From Flectobacillus longus (GTDB lineage Bacteria > Bacteroidota > Bacteroidia > Cytophagales > Spirosomataceae), in assembly GCF_030056705.1 (NCBI RefSeq), contig NZ_JASHIC010000001.1, forward strand, positions 186,001-250,000: DNA of 64,000 nt. Reading direction: 5' to 3'. The notes beneath the pieces are model-generated. The model made no database searches, was not told where the DNA came from, and worked only from the letters and a program-made list of their open reading frames with translations. Of the stretch, positions 26,860 to 35,556 are shown in pieces. Both the position numbers and the translations under genes were made by a program. The stretch's first letter is position 1. Every line of letters starts with the position of its first letter.

Positions 26860-27882
26860 TTATAAAAACTTAGCTAGTAGATTTTCTACTTGTTCTACGC
26901 TTTGTTTGGTAGCATCGCCATATTCATTCAGTTTACCGAATGCTGCTGCGGCTGCATAATTAATTACTTCTTGAGATGATTTTTCATTGTATAAACCATA
27001 AATCAACCCTCCCATAAAACAGTCACCGCTACCTACTTTATCTACTACTTCGTCAATGGTGAAGGTTGGAGAAACGTATTGTTGACCGTTGGTAAAAAGT
27101 GTGGTATAATACAAAATACCCTTTGGAGGAGCGTCAAAACGGAACGTATGTGCTACCACAGAGCATTGAGGATATTGTTTTTGAATAGCTTCGGCAGTAC
27201 GAATACTATGCGCCAAATACTCTTCTTGTGTTGAATCTGGATTGATACTTGCATCTACAGGAATACCCAAAAGCCAATCTGCTGCCCAAATATTACCCAT
27301 AATTACGTCGCAGTATTGCGCTAAGCGTGGCATAATTTCGACAGGTTGTTTGCCGTATTTCCAAAGCTTTGCACGATAGTTGAGGTCAACAGATACTGTA
27401 ATACCTTTGCTTTTGGCAATTTTCAGAACCTCCTCACAGGCATCTACCACATCTTCGTTCAAAGCTGGGCTGATAGCACTGAAATGAAACCAAGAGACAT
27501 TTTCGAGAATGCTATCCCAATCCACTTTACCTGGCGCTAAAGTCCAGAAAGCAGAATGAGCACGATCATAAATTACCCCTGCATTTTTGAGGTCTGCACC
27601 CTGAGGGAGGTAATAAGTACCAATTCTGTCACCAAAGCAAGGCATTTTATCAGCAGAGATACCTTTGTCTTCGATATACTGCTTCAGTTCAACCGAAAGC
27701 TGGTTGTCGGGCAATACACTGGTGTATTGCACAGGCACATTCCAATTCGCTAAAGCTGTGGCTACATTCAATTCGGCACCACCAACAAACACGGGCATTG
27801 TGGCATTTTTAATCCATTCACCACCCAACTGAGGAGAAAAACGTAAAAGAATTTCTCCGAAACAACACACTATTTTTTGCAT
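26860..27882 (-). CDS. kdgK: 2-keto-3-deoxygluconate kinase (PfkB family)
   Basis: 340 residues, a PfkB/ribokinase-type sugar kinase. The N-terminal FGEILLRFSPQLGGEW and GGAELNVATALANWNV segments and the C-terminal VDKVGSGDCFMGGLIYGL, with the anion hole and catalytic Asp, are in the expected places. It phosphorylates KDG to KDPG, feeding kdgA next door. ATG start at 27882 with no usable alternative upstream. Confidence 0.88.
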   Translation of the reverse strand: MQKIVCCFGEILLRFSPQLGGEWIKNATMPVFVGGAELNVATALANWNVPVQYTSVLPDNQLSVELKQYIEDKGISADKMPCFGDRIGTYYLPQGADLKNAGVIYDRAHSAFWTLAPGKVDWDSILENVSWFHFSAISPALNEDVVDACEEVLKIAKSKGITVSVDLNYRAKLWKYGKQPVEIMPRLAQYCDVIMGNIWAADWLLGIPVDASINPDSTQEEYLAHSIRTAEAIQKQYPQCSVVAHTFRFDAPPKGILYYTTLFTNGQQYVSPTFTIDEVVDKVGSGDCFMGGLIYGLYNEKSSQEVINYAAAAAFGKLNEYGDATKQSVEQVENLLAKFL

Positions 27883-27898
27883 ATATCTATTTTAAAAA

Positions 27899-27928
27899 GC
27901 GGCTAGATACCTCTGAGATACCTAGCCG
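27899..27928 (-). terminator. Hairpin between uxaC and kdgK
   Basis: CGGCTAGGTATCT pairs with AGGTATCTAGCCG on the minus strand (11 of 13 plus G-U), followed by CTTTTTAAAATA. It may attenuate transcription into kdgK or merely stabilise the uxaC message. Confidence 0.65.
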
Positions 27929-27934
27929 AGTCAC

Positions 27935-29335
27935 TTAAAATCCGAAGTATTCTTTGGCGTTGTTGTAACAAATATCTTGAACCATCTTTCCAATCCAAGG
28001 AATATCGTTAGGTAGTTCGCCATTTTCAACGTCGTTACCTAGTATATTACATAAAATTCGTCTAAAATACTCATGACGAGGGAAAGAAAGAAAACTACGA
28101 GAGTCTGTCAACATACCTACAAAACGGCTCAACAAGCCCAAATTTGAAAGCGCATTGATTTGTTTCTCCATACCATCTTTTTGGTCGAGGAACCACCAAC
28201 CAGAACCAAATTGGATTTTTCCAGCCACCGAACCATCATTGAAGTTACCAATCATGGTAGCCATCAATTCGTTGTCACGGGGGTTCAAGTTGTAAAGGAT
28301 GGTTTTAGCCAATTGGTTGTTTTCGTCTAATTTACCCAAAAATTTCGAAAGCGCTTTACCTTGGTCAAAATCACCGATTGAATCCCAACCCGTATCAGGA
28401 CCTAATTCTCGCATCGCACGAAGGTTGTTGTTACGCAATGCGCCTAGATGAAATTGTTGTGTCCAACCCTTTTCCCAGTCCCAAATGGCAAAATGAACCA
28501 ACATCGCAGACTTGAATTTCAATTGTTCTTCTAAAGTCAACTCACTTCCTCCTTTGATTTTCAAGAAGATAGCAGCAATTTCATCTTCAGTGTAATCTTC
28601 AGCATAAATCTGCTCAAGACCGTGATCAGATAGCTTGCCTCCCATTTCAGCAAAGAAGTCATGACGCTCTTTCAATGCACCTAAATATTCGTCTAAAGTC
28701 AAAAGACTACGACCTACAACTGCTTCTAATTTTGTAACGTAAGCCACAAAATTCGCCACGTTTTCTACTGCCATCGCTTTATCAGGACGGAAAGTAGGCA
28801 ATACTTTTACCTCAACACCATCTGCTTTAATTTTTTGGTGATATTCCAAAGAATCAAGCGGATCATCTGTTGTACACACCACATTTACATTCATTTTATT
28901 CAACAAACCTCTTACTGAATATTCTGGGGTTTGTAAAAGGGTAGTGCATTTTTCGTAAATATCTTTCGCAGTCGATGGATTCAAGACTTCATTTACCCCA
29001 AAATAACGTTGTAATTCGAGGTGAGTCCAGTGGTACAAAGGGTTACGCATCGTGTAAGGTACCGTTGCTGCCCACTGTTCATATTTCTCATAATCCGACT
29101 TGTCTCCAGTACAATAGGCTTCGTTGATTCCATTTGTACGCATTGCACGCCATTTGTAGTGATCGCCGTACAACCAAATTTGGGCAAGGTTCTCAAATGA
29201 CTTATCCTCCGCTATCTGGTCTGGTGGTAGATGGCAGTGGTAGTCAATAATTGGCATTTGCTTAGCATACTCATGAAACAAAGTACGAGCTGTTTCAGTC
29301 TGTAATAGAAAATTGTCGTCTAAGAAGTTTTTCAT
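27935..29335 (-). CDS. uxaC: Uronate isomerase (glucuronate isomerase)
   Basis: 466 residues from ATG 29335 (MKNFLDDNFLLQTETA); the frame upstream begins with TTG. Amidohydrolase-like fold with the metal-binding IIDYHCHLPPDQIAEDK, the WTHLELQRYFGV, CTTDDPLDSLEYHQ and GSGWWFLDQKDGM motifs, as in UxaC. It interconverts galacturonate and tagaturonate, and glucuronate and fructuronate. Member of the uxaB-uxaA-uxaC-kdgK-kdgA-exuT-kdgF series on the minus strand. Confidence 0.93.
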   Translation of the reverse strand: MKNFLDDNFLLQTETARTLFHEYAKQMPIIDYHCHLPPDQIAEDKSFENLAQIWLYGDHYKWRAMRTNGINEAYCTGDKSDYEKYEQWAATVPYTMRNPLYHWTHLELQRYFGVNEVLNPSTAKDIYEKCTTLLQTPEYSVRGLLNKMNVNVVCTTDDPLDSLEYHQKIKADGVEVKVLPTFRPDKAMAVENVANFVAYVTKLEAVVGRSLLTLDEYLGALKERHDFFAEMGGKLSDHGLEQIYAEDYTEDEIAAIFLKIKGGSELTLEEQLKFKSAMLVHFAIWDWEKGWTQQFHLGALRNNNLRAMRELGPDTGWDSIGDFDQGKALSKFLGKLDENNQLAKTILYNLNPRDNELMATMIGNFNDGSVAGKIQFGSGWWFLDQKDGMEKQINALSNLGLLSRFVGMLTDSRSFLSFPRHEYFRRILCNILGNDVENGELPNDIPWIGKMVQDICYNNAKEYFGF

Positions 29336-29451
29336 CTTTTGAAATTGATAGTAGTTCAAAAAAATTGCTTAAAGTTTGCTAACCCAAGCAAGAGACTGTA
29401 TTTGGATAATATTTTTGGCTGTCGGCTTTGAGCTTATGGCTGTGGGTTTTG

Positions 29452-29664
29452 GAGCTCAATTACCTGAAACTCCGCACTCAAAACTCTAAACTCATCACTT
29501 AGAAGCCGTTGTTGAAGTTTTCTCCAACAACCATGCGTAAGCAACAAACCACTTTTATTAGTTGGCGCCTAACTCGTTGGAGAAAACTCAAACGAGGGCA
29601 CAATATCTTGGCGTTGAGCTCAATCACCTGAAACTCCGCACTCAAAACTCAACACTCACCACTT
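29452..29664. repeat. Direct repeats flanking a REP-like hairpin
   Basis: GAGCTCAATTACCTGAAACT (29452-29500) is repeated almost exactly at 29616-29664. Between them GTTTTCTCCAAC (29517-29528) and GTTGGAGAAAAC (29576-29587) are the core of a ~22-bp inverted repeat around GTTGGCGCCTAAC. This fills the 327-bp uxaA-uxaC gap and holds no gene. Confidence 0.65.
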
Positions 29665-31297
29665 ATAAAGAGACTCCACGTTTCCATGGAATAAAGTCAT
29701 CGTGTCCAAGGGCAACAGCTTTAGGTGTGTATTCACCTGAGGCCGTTTTGATACAATATTCCAATAACTCCTCACCCATTTCAGCAATCGTTTTTTCTCC
29801 TGTAATCACAGTTCCAGCATTGATGTCAATAATATCTGACATTCTTTCTGCCAATGCAGAGTTAGATGAAATTTTTAAAACAGGACAAATCGGATTACCC
29901 ATTGGATTGCCTAATCCCGTTGTAAACATGATTACATTAGCACCTGAACCTGCCAAACCCGTCGTACATTCGGCATCGTTGCCCGGAGTACAAAGTAAGT
30001 TTAAGCCTGATTTTGTCGCTTGTTCAGTGTAATCCAAGACGTCAAAAATAGGAGAATTCCCTCCTTTTTTGGCTGCACCTGCCGATTTCATGGCGTCGGT
30101 AATTAAGCCATCTTTGATATTGCCTGGTGAAGGATTCATATCAAAACCAGAACCAACCGCCTCTGCACTACGTGCATAAGCTGCCTGAATCGTAGTAAAT
30201 TTCTCAGCCAAATCATCATTTACGCAACGATTGATTAGTTCTTGCTCTACCCCACACAATTCTGGAAATTCAGCTAACATTACCTTACCTCCTAATGCAG
30301 AAAGCAAATCTGCGCAATATCCTACTGATGGATTGGCAGAAATTCCTGAAAAACCATCCGAACCACCACATTCTACACCTAAAGTCAGGTGAGATAGCGG
30401 AGCAGGTTCACGCTTAGCTTGGTTAGCAATCGTTAGACCAATAAAGGTTTGTTTGATTGCCTGACGCAACATTTGCTCTTCGTTTCCGATAGCCTGTTGG
30501 TCAAAAATATAAAGAGGCTTTGAGAATTGAGGGTCTACTTTGGCAATAGCATCCTGCAATAGTTTTACCTGCGCATTTTGACAACCTAAACTCAAAATCG
30601 TTGCACCAGCTACATTTGGATGCGTGATATATCCCGCCAATAGTTGACACAACACTTGTGCATCTTCACGAGTACCACCACAACCACCAGTATGCGTCAA
30701 AAATTTGATACCGTCTACCTGTGGAAATAATTTACCACGACCTTCTTCTGTTTGCTCTGTTTCTTCATAAACTAATGCCGAAACATCTACCCCATTTTTA
30801 TAGGCATTAATCAAGCTTTGGGTATATCCTTGAAACTGCGAAGCTTTAGCATATCCCAATTCATTCAAAAGCGCATTTTTGATTACCTCGACGTTTTGGT
30901 TTTCACAAAAAACCATTGGTACTACCAACCAGTAGTTTGCAGAACCTACACGCCCATCTGCACGATGAAAACCGTTAAAAGTACGTCCTTCAAATTTTGA
31001 AGTATCTGGCTTCTGCCACTCCAAGTTAGGTACACGCTCGCCATAAGATTCGGCAACGTGTTTTACGTTGAAAGTAGTAATATGTTCTCCTTGTTGAATA
31101 GGCTGAGCAGCTTTTCCAATCGTAAGACCATACATTTTCAACAAATCGCCTGTAGCGAAGTCAAATTCTGCAAATTTATGTTTAACAGGAACATCTGTTT
31201 TTAATTCTATTCCTTCTAGCACTTCCCCTTTTTTGAGGTCTGTCAAAGCTACATAGACATTGTCGCTAGGATTGATTTTGATAGCTTTTGCTTTCAT
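29663..31297 (-). CDS. uxaA: Altronate dehydratase
   Basis: 544 residues. An N-terminal SAF domain (about 1-95, NVYVALTDLKKGEVLEGIEL) is fused to the UxaA catalytic part with GGCGGTREDAQVLCQLL, SLGCQNAQV, GVECGGSDGFSGI and CTPGNDAECTTGLAGSGANV; the cysteines fit the Fe-dependent dehydratase family. It converts altronate to KDG. The length is normal for the single-chain form. Between uxaB (228 bp upstream) and uxaC. Confidence 0.93.
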   Translation of the reverse strand: MKAKAIKINPSDNVYVALTDLKKGEVLEGIELKTDVPVKHKFAEFDFATGDLLKMYGLTIGKAAQPIQQGEHITTFNVKHVAESYGERVPNLEWQKPDTSKFEGRTFNGFHRADGRVGSANYWLVVPMVFCENQNVEVIKNALLNELGYAKASQFQGYTQSLINAYKNGVDVSALVYEETEQTEEGRGKLFPQVDGIKFLTHTGGCGGTREDAQVLCQLLAGYITHPNVAGATILSLGCQNAQVKLLQDAIAKVDPQFSKPLYIFDQQAIGNEEQMLRQAIKQTFIGLTIANQAKREPAPLSHLTLGVECGGSDGFSGISANPSVGYCADLLSALGGKVMLAEFPELCGVEQELINRCVNDDLAEKFTTIQAAYARSAEAVGSGFDMNPSPGNIKDGLITDAMKSAGAAKKGGNSPIFDVLDYTEQATKSGLNLLCTPGNDAECTTGLAGSGANVIMFTTGLGNPMGNPICPVLKISSNSALAERMSDIIDINAGTVITGEKTIAEMGEELLEYCIKTASGEYTPKAVALGHDDFIPWKRGVSL

Positions 31298-31424
31298 TTT
31301 TTGAGAATGTTTACTGGTTACAGAAGAAAGTTAATGCTGAATTACGAGTTGCGAATTGTGAATGTAAAATATTAATTAACAATACTTTACCTCACCTTTT
31401 TACCTAATTCCTGACAACTTTAAT

Positions 31425-31476
31425 CTAATTTTGCCCACTAACTTAAGTAATTATGCAAAATAAGATTTAATAAATT
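31425..31476 (+). repeat. Family C repeat, 40-bp fragment
   Basis: ATTTTGCCCACTAACTTAAG followed by TAATTATGCAAAATAAGATT, the 3' end of the units at 17590 and 20290. In the uxaB-uxaA gap. Confidence 0.65.
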
Positions 31477-31525
31477 GATGAGATAAAACATTAGTAATCA
31501 TAAAATTACACTCAAAACTCATCAC

Positions 31526-33073
31526 TCACAATTCAGCACTCATACTTACTAAGGTATCTTCGCCTTTACGTACAAATATTTTTAGGGTACTCAATACACC
31601 TTCGTTGGTCATTTTGAGTAAGTACTCTTTTATCATAGCTGCAAATCTTTTGAGAGCAGTAAGGTCTGTTCCCCACAAGAATTTGTCAGAAAGTACCGAA
31701 TCAACTAATTCTTCTGGAGATAAAGACGCCCACTTTTCAGCAAAATACGCTACTTTATCATCTTGAATCAGGTATTTTTCACCATTACTTATACCATAAT
31801 ATTTCCCATCTTCAGCAAGTTCTGCTTTCATAAAAAGCAAATAAGCGGCAAATCCTACCGAAAAATACTCAGGAACACATGGGAAATTTTGATAATACTG
31901 TAACAAGGTCGCCAAATTACGCATCTTCATTTTAGAAGTGTACTGCATTGTAATGCTCAACCAATTGTGTTGGATACTATTGTTACGGAAACGGTCTAAT
32001 ACTTGGCGTCCAAAACGTTCTGCTGTCAAAATCGACACTTTATATGGAATAGACGGAGCTAACTCAGCTAGCATCAAGTTACTTACGAAAGTACTTAAAT
32101 ATTCGTCTTCCATACCCTCAGATACCGTTTTGAAACCAGCTAGATACGCTAATCCACAGCTGAGTGTATGCGTTCCGTTCAATAATCTTAACTTCAACTC
32201 ACGGTACAAATCGATGTTGGGCTCAACAATCACACCTTCGTCTACTTGTCCAAACGAAAGAACTTCTTTTACGTGTTCGTCACCCTCAATAGCCCAAAGT
32301 CGGTAAACCTCAGAAACAATTAATAATTGGTCAGTATAACCTAATTGAGCTTCAATCGCCTCTTTCACCTCTGGTTTTGGTTTGCCTGGCACAATTCGGT
32401 CTACCAACGAATTACAGAAAGTTGTGGATACCTCTAACCAATCTAAAAAGTCTGTTTCTAAAGAATTCAAATGAGCTAATTCCAATACGATTGATTCCAA
32501 TTTTTTACCGTTATCAGGAATTAACTCTGTAGGCACAATCACCAAGCCTTTCGACTTGTCACCATTAAATGCTTTATATCTTTCATACAAAAACGCTAAT
32601 AACTTTCCTGGGAATGACACAGGAGGTTGATTGTTATTAATATCGTCTTGCACTAATTGAATACCTACTTCGGTAGTATTTGAAATAACAATTTGCATTT
32701 CAGGATTATGCGCACATTCCAACACCTTTTTCCAATCTGATTGTGCTGAAATCACACGGCTAATAGCCGAACTCAAAGTGTATGACTCGATTTGTTCTCC
32801 CGCTTGTACCCCACGCTCACAAATCGTGTATAAGCTATCTTGTTGGTCAAACTCATCGGATGCCCCTGATGTAGATTTTACCACCACAATGCGTCCGTTA
32901 AAAACGCCTTGCTTGTTGGCTTTGTCAATAAAATAATCTGGTAAACCACGGAGCAATACTCCTGTACCAAATTGCAATACCTTTTCTGGAAGATTGAGGT
33001 CGTTAAGGTTTGGTAAATTCACCGCACATTGAGGCACAATTGAATCCAATTGTGAAAATGAAATATCTTTCAT
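31526..33073 (-). CDS. uxaB: Tagaturonate reductase (altronate oxidoreductase)
   Basis: 515 residues from ATG 33073 (MKDISFSQLDSIVPQ); the frame continues to a TTG at 33091. Mannitol-dehydrogenase family: a Rossmann N-terminal domain with LQFGTGVLLRGLPDYFI and a C-terminal helical domain with RLLNGTHTLSCGLAYLAGF. It reduces tagaturonate to altronate with NADH. First gene of the downstream uronate series; a candidate operator (33205-33230) lies 130 bp upstream. Confidence 0.9.
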   Translation of the reverse strand: MKDISFSQLDSIVPQCAVNLPNLNDLNLPEKVLQFGTGVLLRGLPDYFIDKANKQGVFNGRIVVVKSTSGASDEFDQQDSLYTICERGVQAGEQIESYTLSSAISRVISAQSDWKKVLECAHNPEMQIVISNTTEVGIQLVQDDINNNQPPVSFPGKLLAFLYERYKAFNGDKSKGLVIVPTELIPDNGKKLESIVLELAHLNSLETDFLDWLEVSTTFCNSLVDRIVPGKPKPEVKEAIEAQLGYTDQLLIVSEVYRLWAIEGDEHVKEVLSFGQVDEGVIVEPNIDLYRELKLRLLNGTHTLSCGLAYLAGFKTVSEGMEDEYLSTFVSNLMLAELAPSIPYKVSILTAERFGRQVLDRFRNNSIQHNWLSITMQYTSKMKMRNLATLLQYYQNFPCVPEYFSVGFAAYLLFMKAELAEDGKYYGISNGEKYLIQDDKVAYFAEKWASLSPEELVDSVLSDKFLWGTDLTALKRFAAMIKEYLLKMTNEGVLSTLKIFVRKGEDTLVSMSAEL

Positions 33074-33204
33074 AGCAGTCGTTTTATTCAAGAGGCGTTA
33101 TGCCCAAAAATGATATTATTCTAAGGATACGTTTAAAACTCTGTAGTTTTGTAAAATAAGTTTATATCAAATGTTTAGCACCTGCAAGCGAATATGAGAA
33201 TGTT

Positions 33205-33230
33205 TTTACGCAATCGTTTTCGGCATCGTT
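33205..33230 (+). promoter_or_regulatory. Candidate uronate-regulon operator, copy 1
   Basis: TTTACGCAATCGTTTTCGGC followed by ATCGTT. It matches 24 of 26 bases with the motif at 38561-38586. Placed 132-157 bp upstream of the uxaB start. Role as LacI site is inference. Confidence 0.5.
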
Positions 33231-33339
33231 CCCGAAAATTATTCCCTCCGTCAATTTTCCATGACTCAGAGATATTACACTTAATCGTCCAGAAATTGGA
33301 ATTTGTATTTTTTTAAGAATAGAAACTGTTGGAGTTTTT

Positions 33340-33445
33340 TTGAGTGAGGAGTGATGAGTTCTGAGTGAGGAGTTTTGAGTAGTATTGTTAAGTAATTATC
33401 AATATTTATATTCACAACTCAGCATTCATAATTCACAACTCAAAA
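33340..33445. repeat. TGAGT-rich imperfect inverted repeat
   Basis: GAGTGAGGAGTGATGAGTTC on one side faces AACTCAAAACTCATCACT on the other across an AT-rich loop. Same vocabulary as other intergenic spots (9402, 29452, 31507, 62262). It occupies most of the uxaB-GH105 gap. Confidence 0.55.
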
Positions 33446-33461
33446 CTCATCACTAAAAAAA

Positions 33462-33493
33462 AGGCGGTAGTAAGATATTCTCACCACCGCCCT
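33462..33493 (-). terminator. Terminator of the GH105 gene
   Basis: GGCGGTGGTGAGAATATCTT then ACTACCGCC on the minus strand, followed by TTTTTTT. Confidence 0.75.
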
Positions 33494-33497
33494 TGAC

Positions 33498-35426
33498 TTA
33501 CTTTTTAATGGTGGCTTGTTTTAGAAGCCATTCTGTTAGGTATTTAGCAGCTTTAAAATTTTCGTATTGTAAAGGAAGGCGTTTGCCATTGAGGTATTCG
33601 TTGTAAATCCAAGGGTCACCAAGGACAAATACTGTACCTTTACCAACTTTGGCTGTTGCCATAATCACATCGCCACCTTCTTCCAAGATCGGTTTTGCTG
33701 GTGCTTTTGTTTCTAGGGTTACCAATTCTTTTACATAAATTTTCTTCACATCCTTGAAAATTGGATGATTGTTGAATTCAAATTTACCTTGCTCAAATTG
33801 GTCATTTTTTACCATATTGCGGTTTTTGTTGGTAAAGCTAATACCAAACGCCTTCGTCAATTGATTGAAATGCTTGATTTCAGCATTAGATGTATCATTG
33901 GCTAACAAAACCAATACACCACCTGCTTTTACCCAGTCAGAAATAACTTTTACGTCCTTCTCCTCAACATAGTTTGGTGCTGGAGTTTCTTTTGGCGTAT
34001 CTGGGTCAACAATAATAAATACGCTTGCATTCTTCAAGTTTTGAGCACTTGGCGCTTCTTCCAAAGTACCTAATTTAGCTCCATATTCATTGAAGATTTT
34101 ACCCCAAAGCGAGTATCCCGAATCCTTACGGTCATACCAAGTATAGTGAAATGTTTCTTTTGCACCAGTAAAACCTTTGCGATATTCACGGTTAAAGAAG
34201 TTATCTAACATGACAGTTTTGCCTTTGCCAATCGACAAGGTAGGGAATGTCTCCATCTCAACACTTGCCATGATGAAAGGACCGACACCTTTTAAATCAT
34301 CCTGACGGATTTTTTCACTTAAGTAATATTCGTAGCTACCATCACGATAAGGAGTACCGCCCAAACCAGAAACCTGTACGGTCTTTTCTAAGTGAATCAA
34401 ACCATTGGCATCCGTCGAAATAAAGTTTTTCAAAATACCTTTATAGCCTTTTTGTGCCGCAACCATATAGGCGGGACTTAAATATCCTAAACGAACACCT
34501 TTCACAATCGAATACACAAACATCGAAGAACCAGAAGCTTCTAAGTAGTTGCCTTTGCCACCGATTTTGTCAGTTACTTGATACCAACAGCCTTCTTTAG
34601 GGTCTTGATACTTGATAACGGCTGGAATGATACGTTGTAAAATAGCTACTAACTCGCCACGACGTGGGTGGTTGGCAGGAATATAATCCAAAACGTCTAC
34701 TAATGCCATTGTGTACCAACCCATTGCACGGCTCCAGAAGTTTGGAGACTTACCTGTTTTAGGGTCTGACCACTTCTGCTCATGGCTTTCGTCCCATCCA
34801 TGATACAACAAACCTGTCTTATCATCACGACCATTTTTTTCCATCCAAACAAACTGATTGATAATATCATCAAAGTTTTGGGAAGAGCCAAACATTGCCG
34901 TATATTCTGCATAGAAAGGCTCTGCCATAAACAAACCATCTAACCACATTTGGTTTGGATAGCGTTTTTTGTGCCAAAAACCACCTTCCTTAGTACGAGG
35001 TTGTTCTTTCAACTGCTTCATTAAATTATCAGCAGCCAAGCGATATTTTTCTTTACTAGTTTCATGATACAAAGTCAACAATAAACGACCAGGTGTAATC
35101 ATGTCAAGGTTGTAATCGTCGATTTTATAGGTACGGATATTACCTTTGTCGTCTACAAACTGGTCAACTACTTGCTTGATATAACGGAAATATTTAGCGT
35201 CGCCTGTATGATACCAAACATTTTCGAGTGACTTCATCATCAAGCCCATTTCGTATTCCCAATGAGCGTTTTTCTTTTCAGCACTGTAAGTAATGGTATC
35301 CTTGTGAACGGTTAGCATGGTATTTGCCATTCGTTCTGACCAAGGCAACGACTGCTGTACTTGAGCAAAAGCCGAATTCGCCATCAATGCGCAAACTGTC
35401 AATATTTTTGCAGTTGTCTTGAACAT
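33498..35426 (-). CDS. GH105/GH88 unsaturated rhamnogalacturonyl hydrolase with DUF4350-like tail
   Basis: 642 residues with a signal peptide (MFKTTAKILTVCALMANSAF, cleavage near AQ). Residues 30-375 form the alpha/alpha-barrel of GH105, with Asp163 in MWLDGLFMAEPF as likely acid and LLYHGWDESHEQKWSD, SRAMGWYTMALVDVLD and EASGSSMFVYSIVKG as family motifs. Residues ~400-640 resemble a DUF4350 (GATase-like) domain: VFIIVDPDTP, ISDWVKAGGVLVLLAND and GKGTVFVLGDPWIYNEYL. It releases unsaturated galacturonate from rhamnogalacturonan oligomers, probably outside the inner membrane, feeding KdgF. Confidence 0.87.
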   Translation of the reverse strand: MFKTTAKILTVCALMANSAFAQVQQSLPWSERMANTMLTVHKDTITYSAEKKNAHWEYEMGLMMKSLENVWYHTGDAKYFRYIKQVVDQFVDDKGNIRTYKIDDYNLDMITPGRLLLTLYHETSKEKYRLAADNLMKQLKEQPRTKEGGFWHKKRYPNQMWLDGLFMAEPFYAEYTAMFGSSQNFDDIINQFVWMEKNGRDDKTGLLYHGWDESHEQKWSDPKTGKSPNFWSRAMGWYTMALVDVLDYIPANHPRRGELVAILQRIIPAVIKYQDPKEGCWYQVTDKIGGKGNYLEASGSSMFVYSIVKGVRLGYLSPAYMVAAQKGYKGILKNFISTDANGLIHLEKTVQVSGLGGTPYRDGSYEYYLSEKIRQDDLKGVGPFIMASVEMETFPTLSIGKGKTVMLDNFFNREYRKGFTGAKETFHYTWYDRKDSGYSLWGKIFNEYGAKLGTLEEAPSAQNLKNASVFIIVDPDTPKETPAPNYVEEKDVKVISDWVKAGGVLVLLANDTSNAEIKHFNQLTKAFGISFTNKNRNMVKNDQFEQGKFEFNNHPIFKDVKKIYVKELVTLETKAPAKPILEEGGDVIMATAKVGKGTVFVLGDPWIYNEYLNGKRLPLQYENFKAAKYLTEWLLKQATIKK

Positions 35427-35556
35427 AGGTTTTGTTTTTTGAATGTTTTAGAATGTTTTGAGAGATACGTTCTTTCAAAGCGTTGAGACTTTAGTTTCCA
35501 TAAAGAGCACCTTTTCAATTCAGGATACTCTTTATGAGATTATGTCACGAAGTTAC

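Noticed and set aside
29562-30032. 156-residue open frame on the plus strand opposite uxaA
   Set aside because: Shadow of the well-supported uxaA gene, with no family similarity, promoter or independent codon signal.
33340-33445. CRISPR array
   Set aside because: Repeated TGAGT words vary in length and spacing and pair as an inverted repeat; no regular spacers or cas genes.
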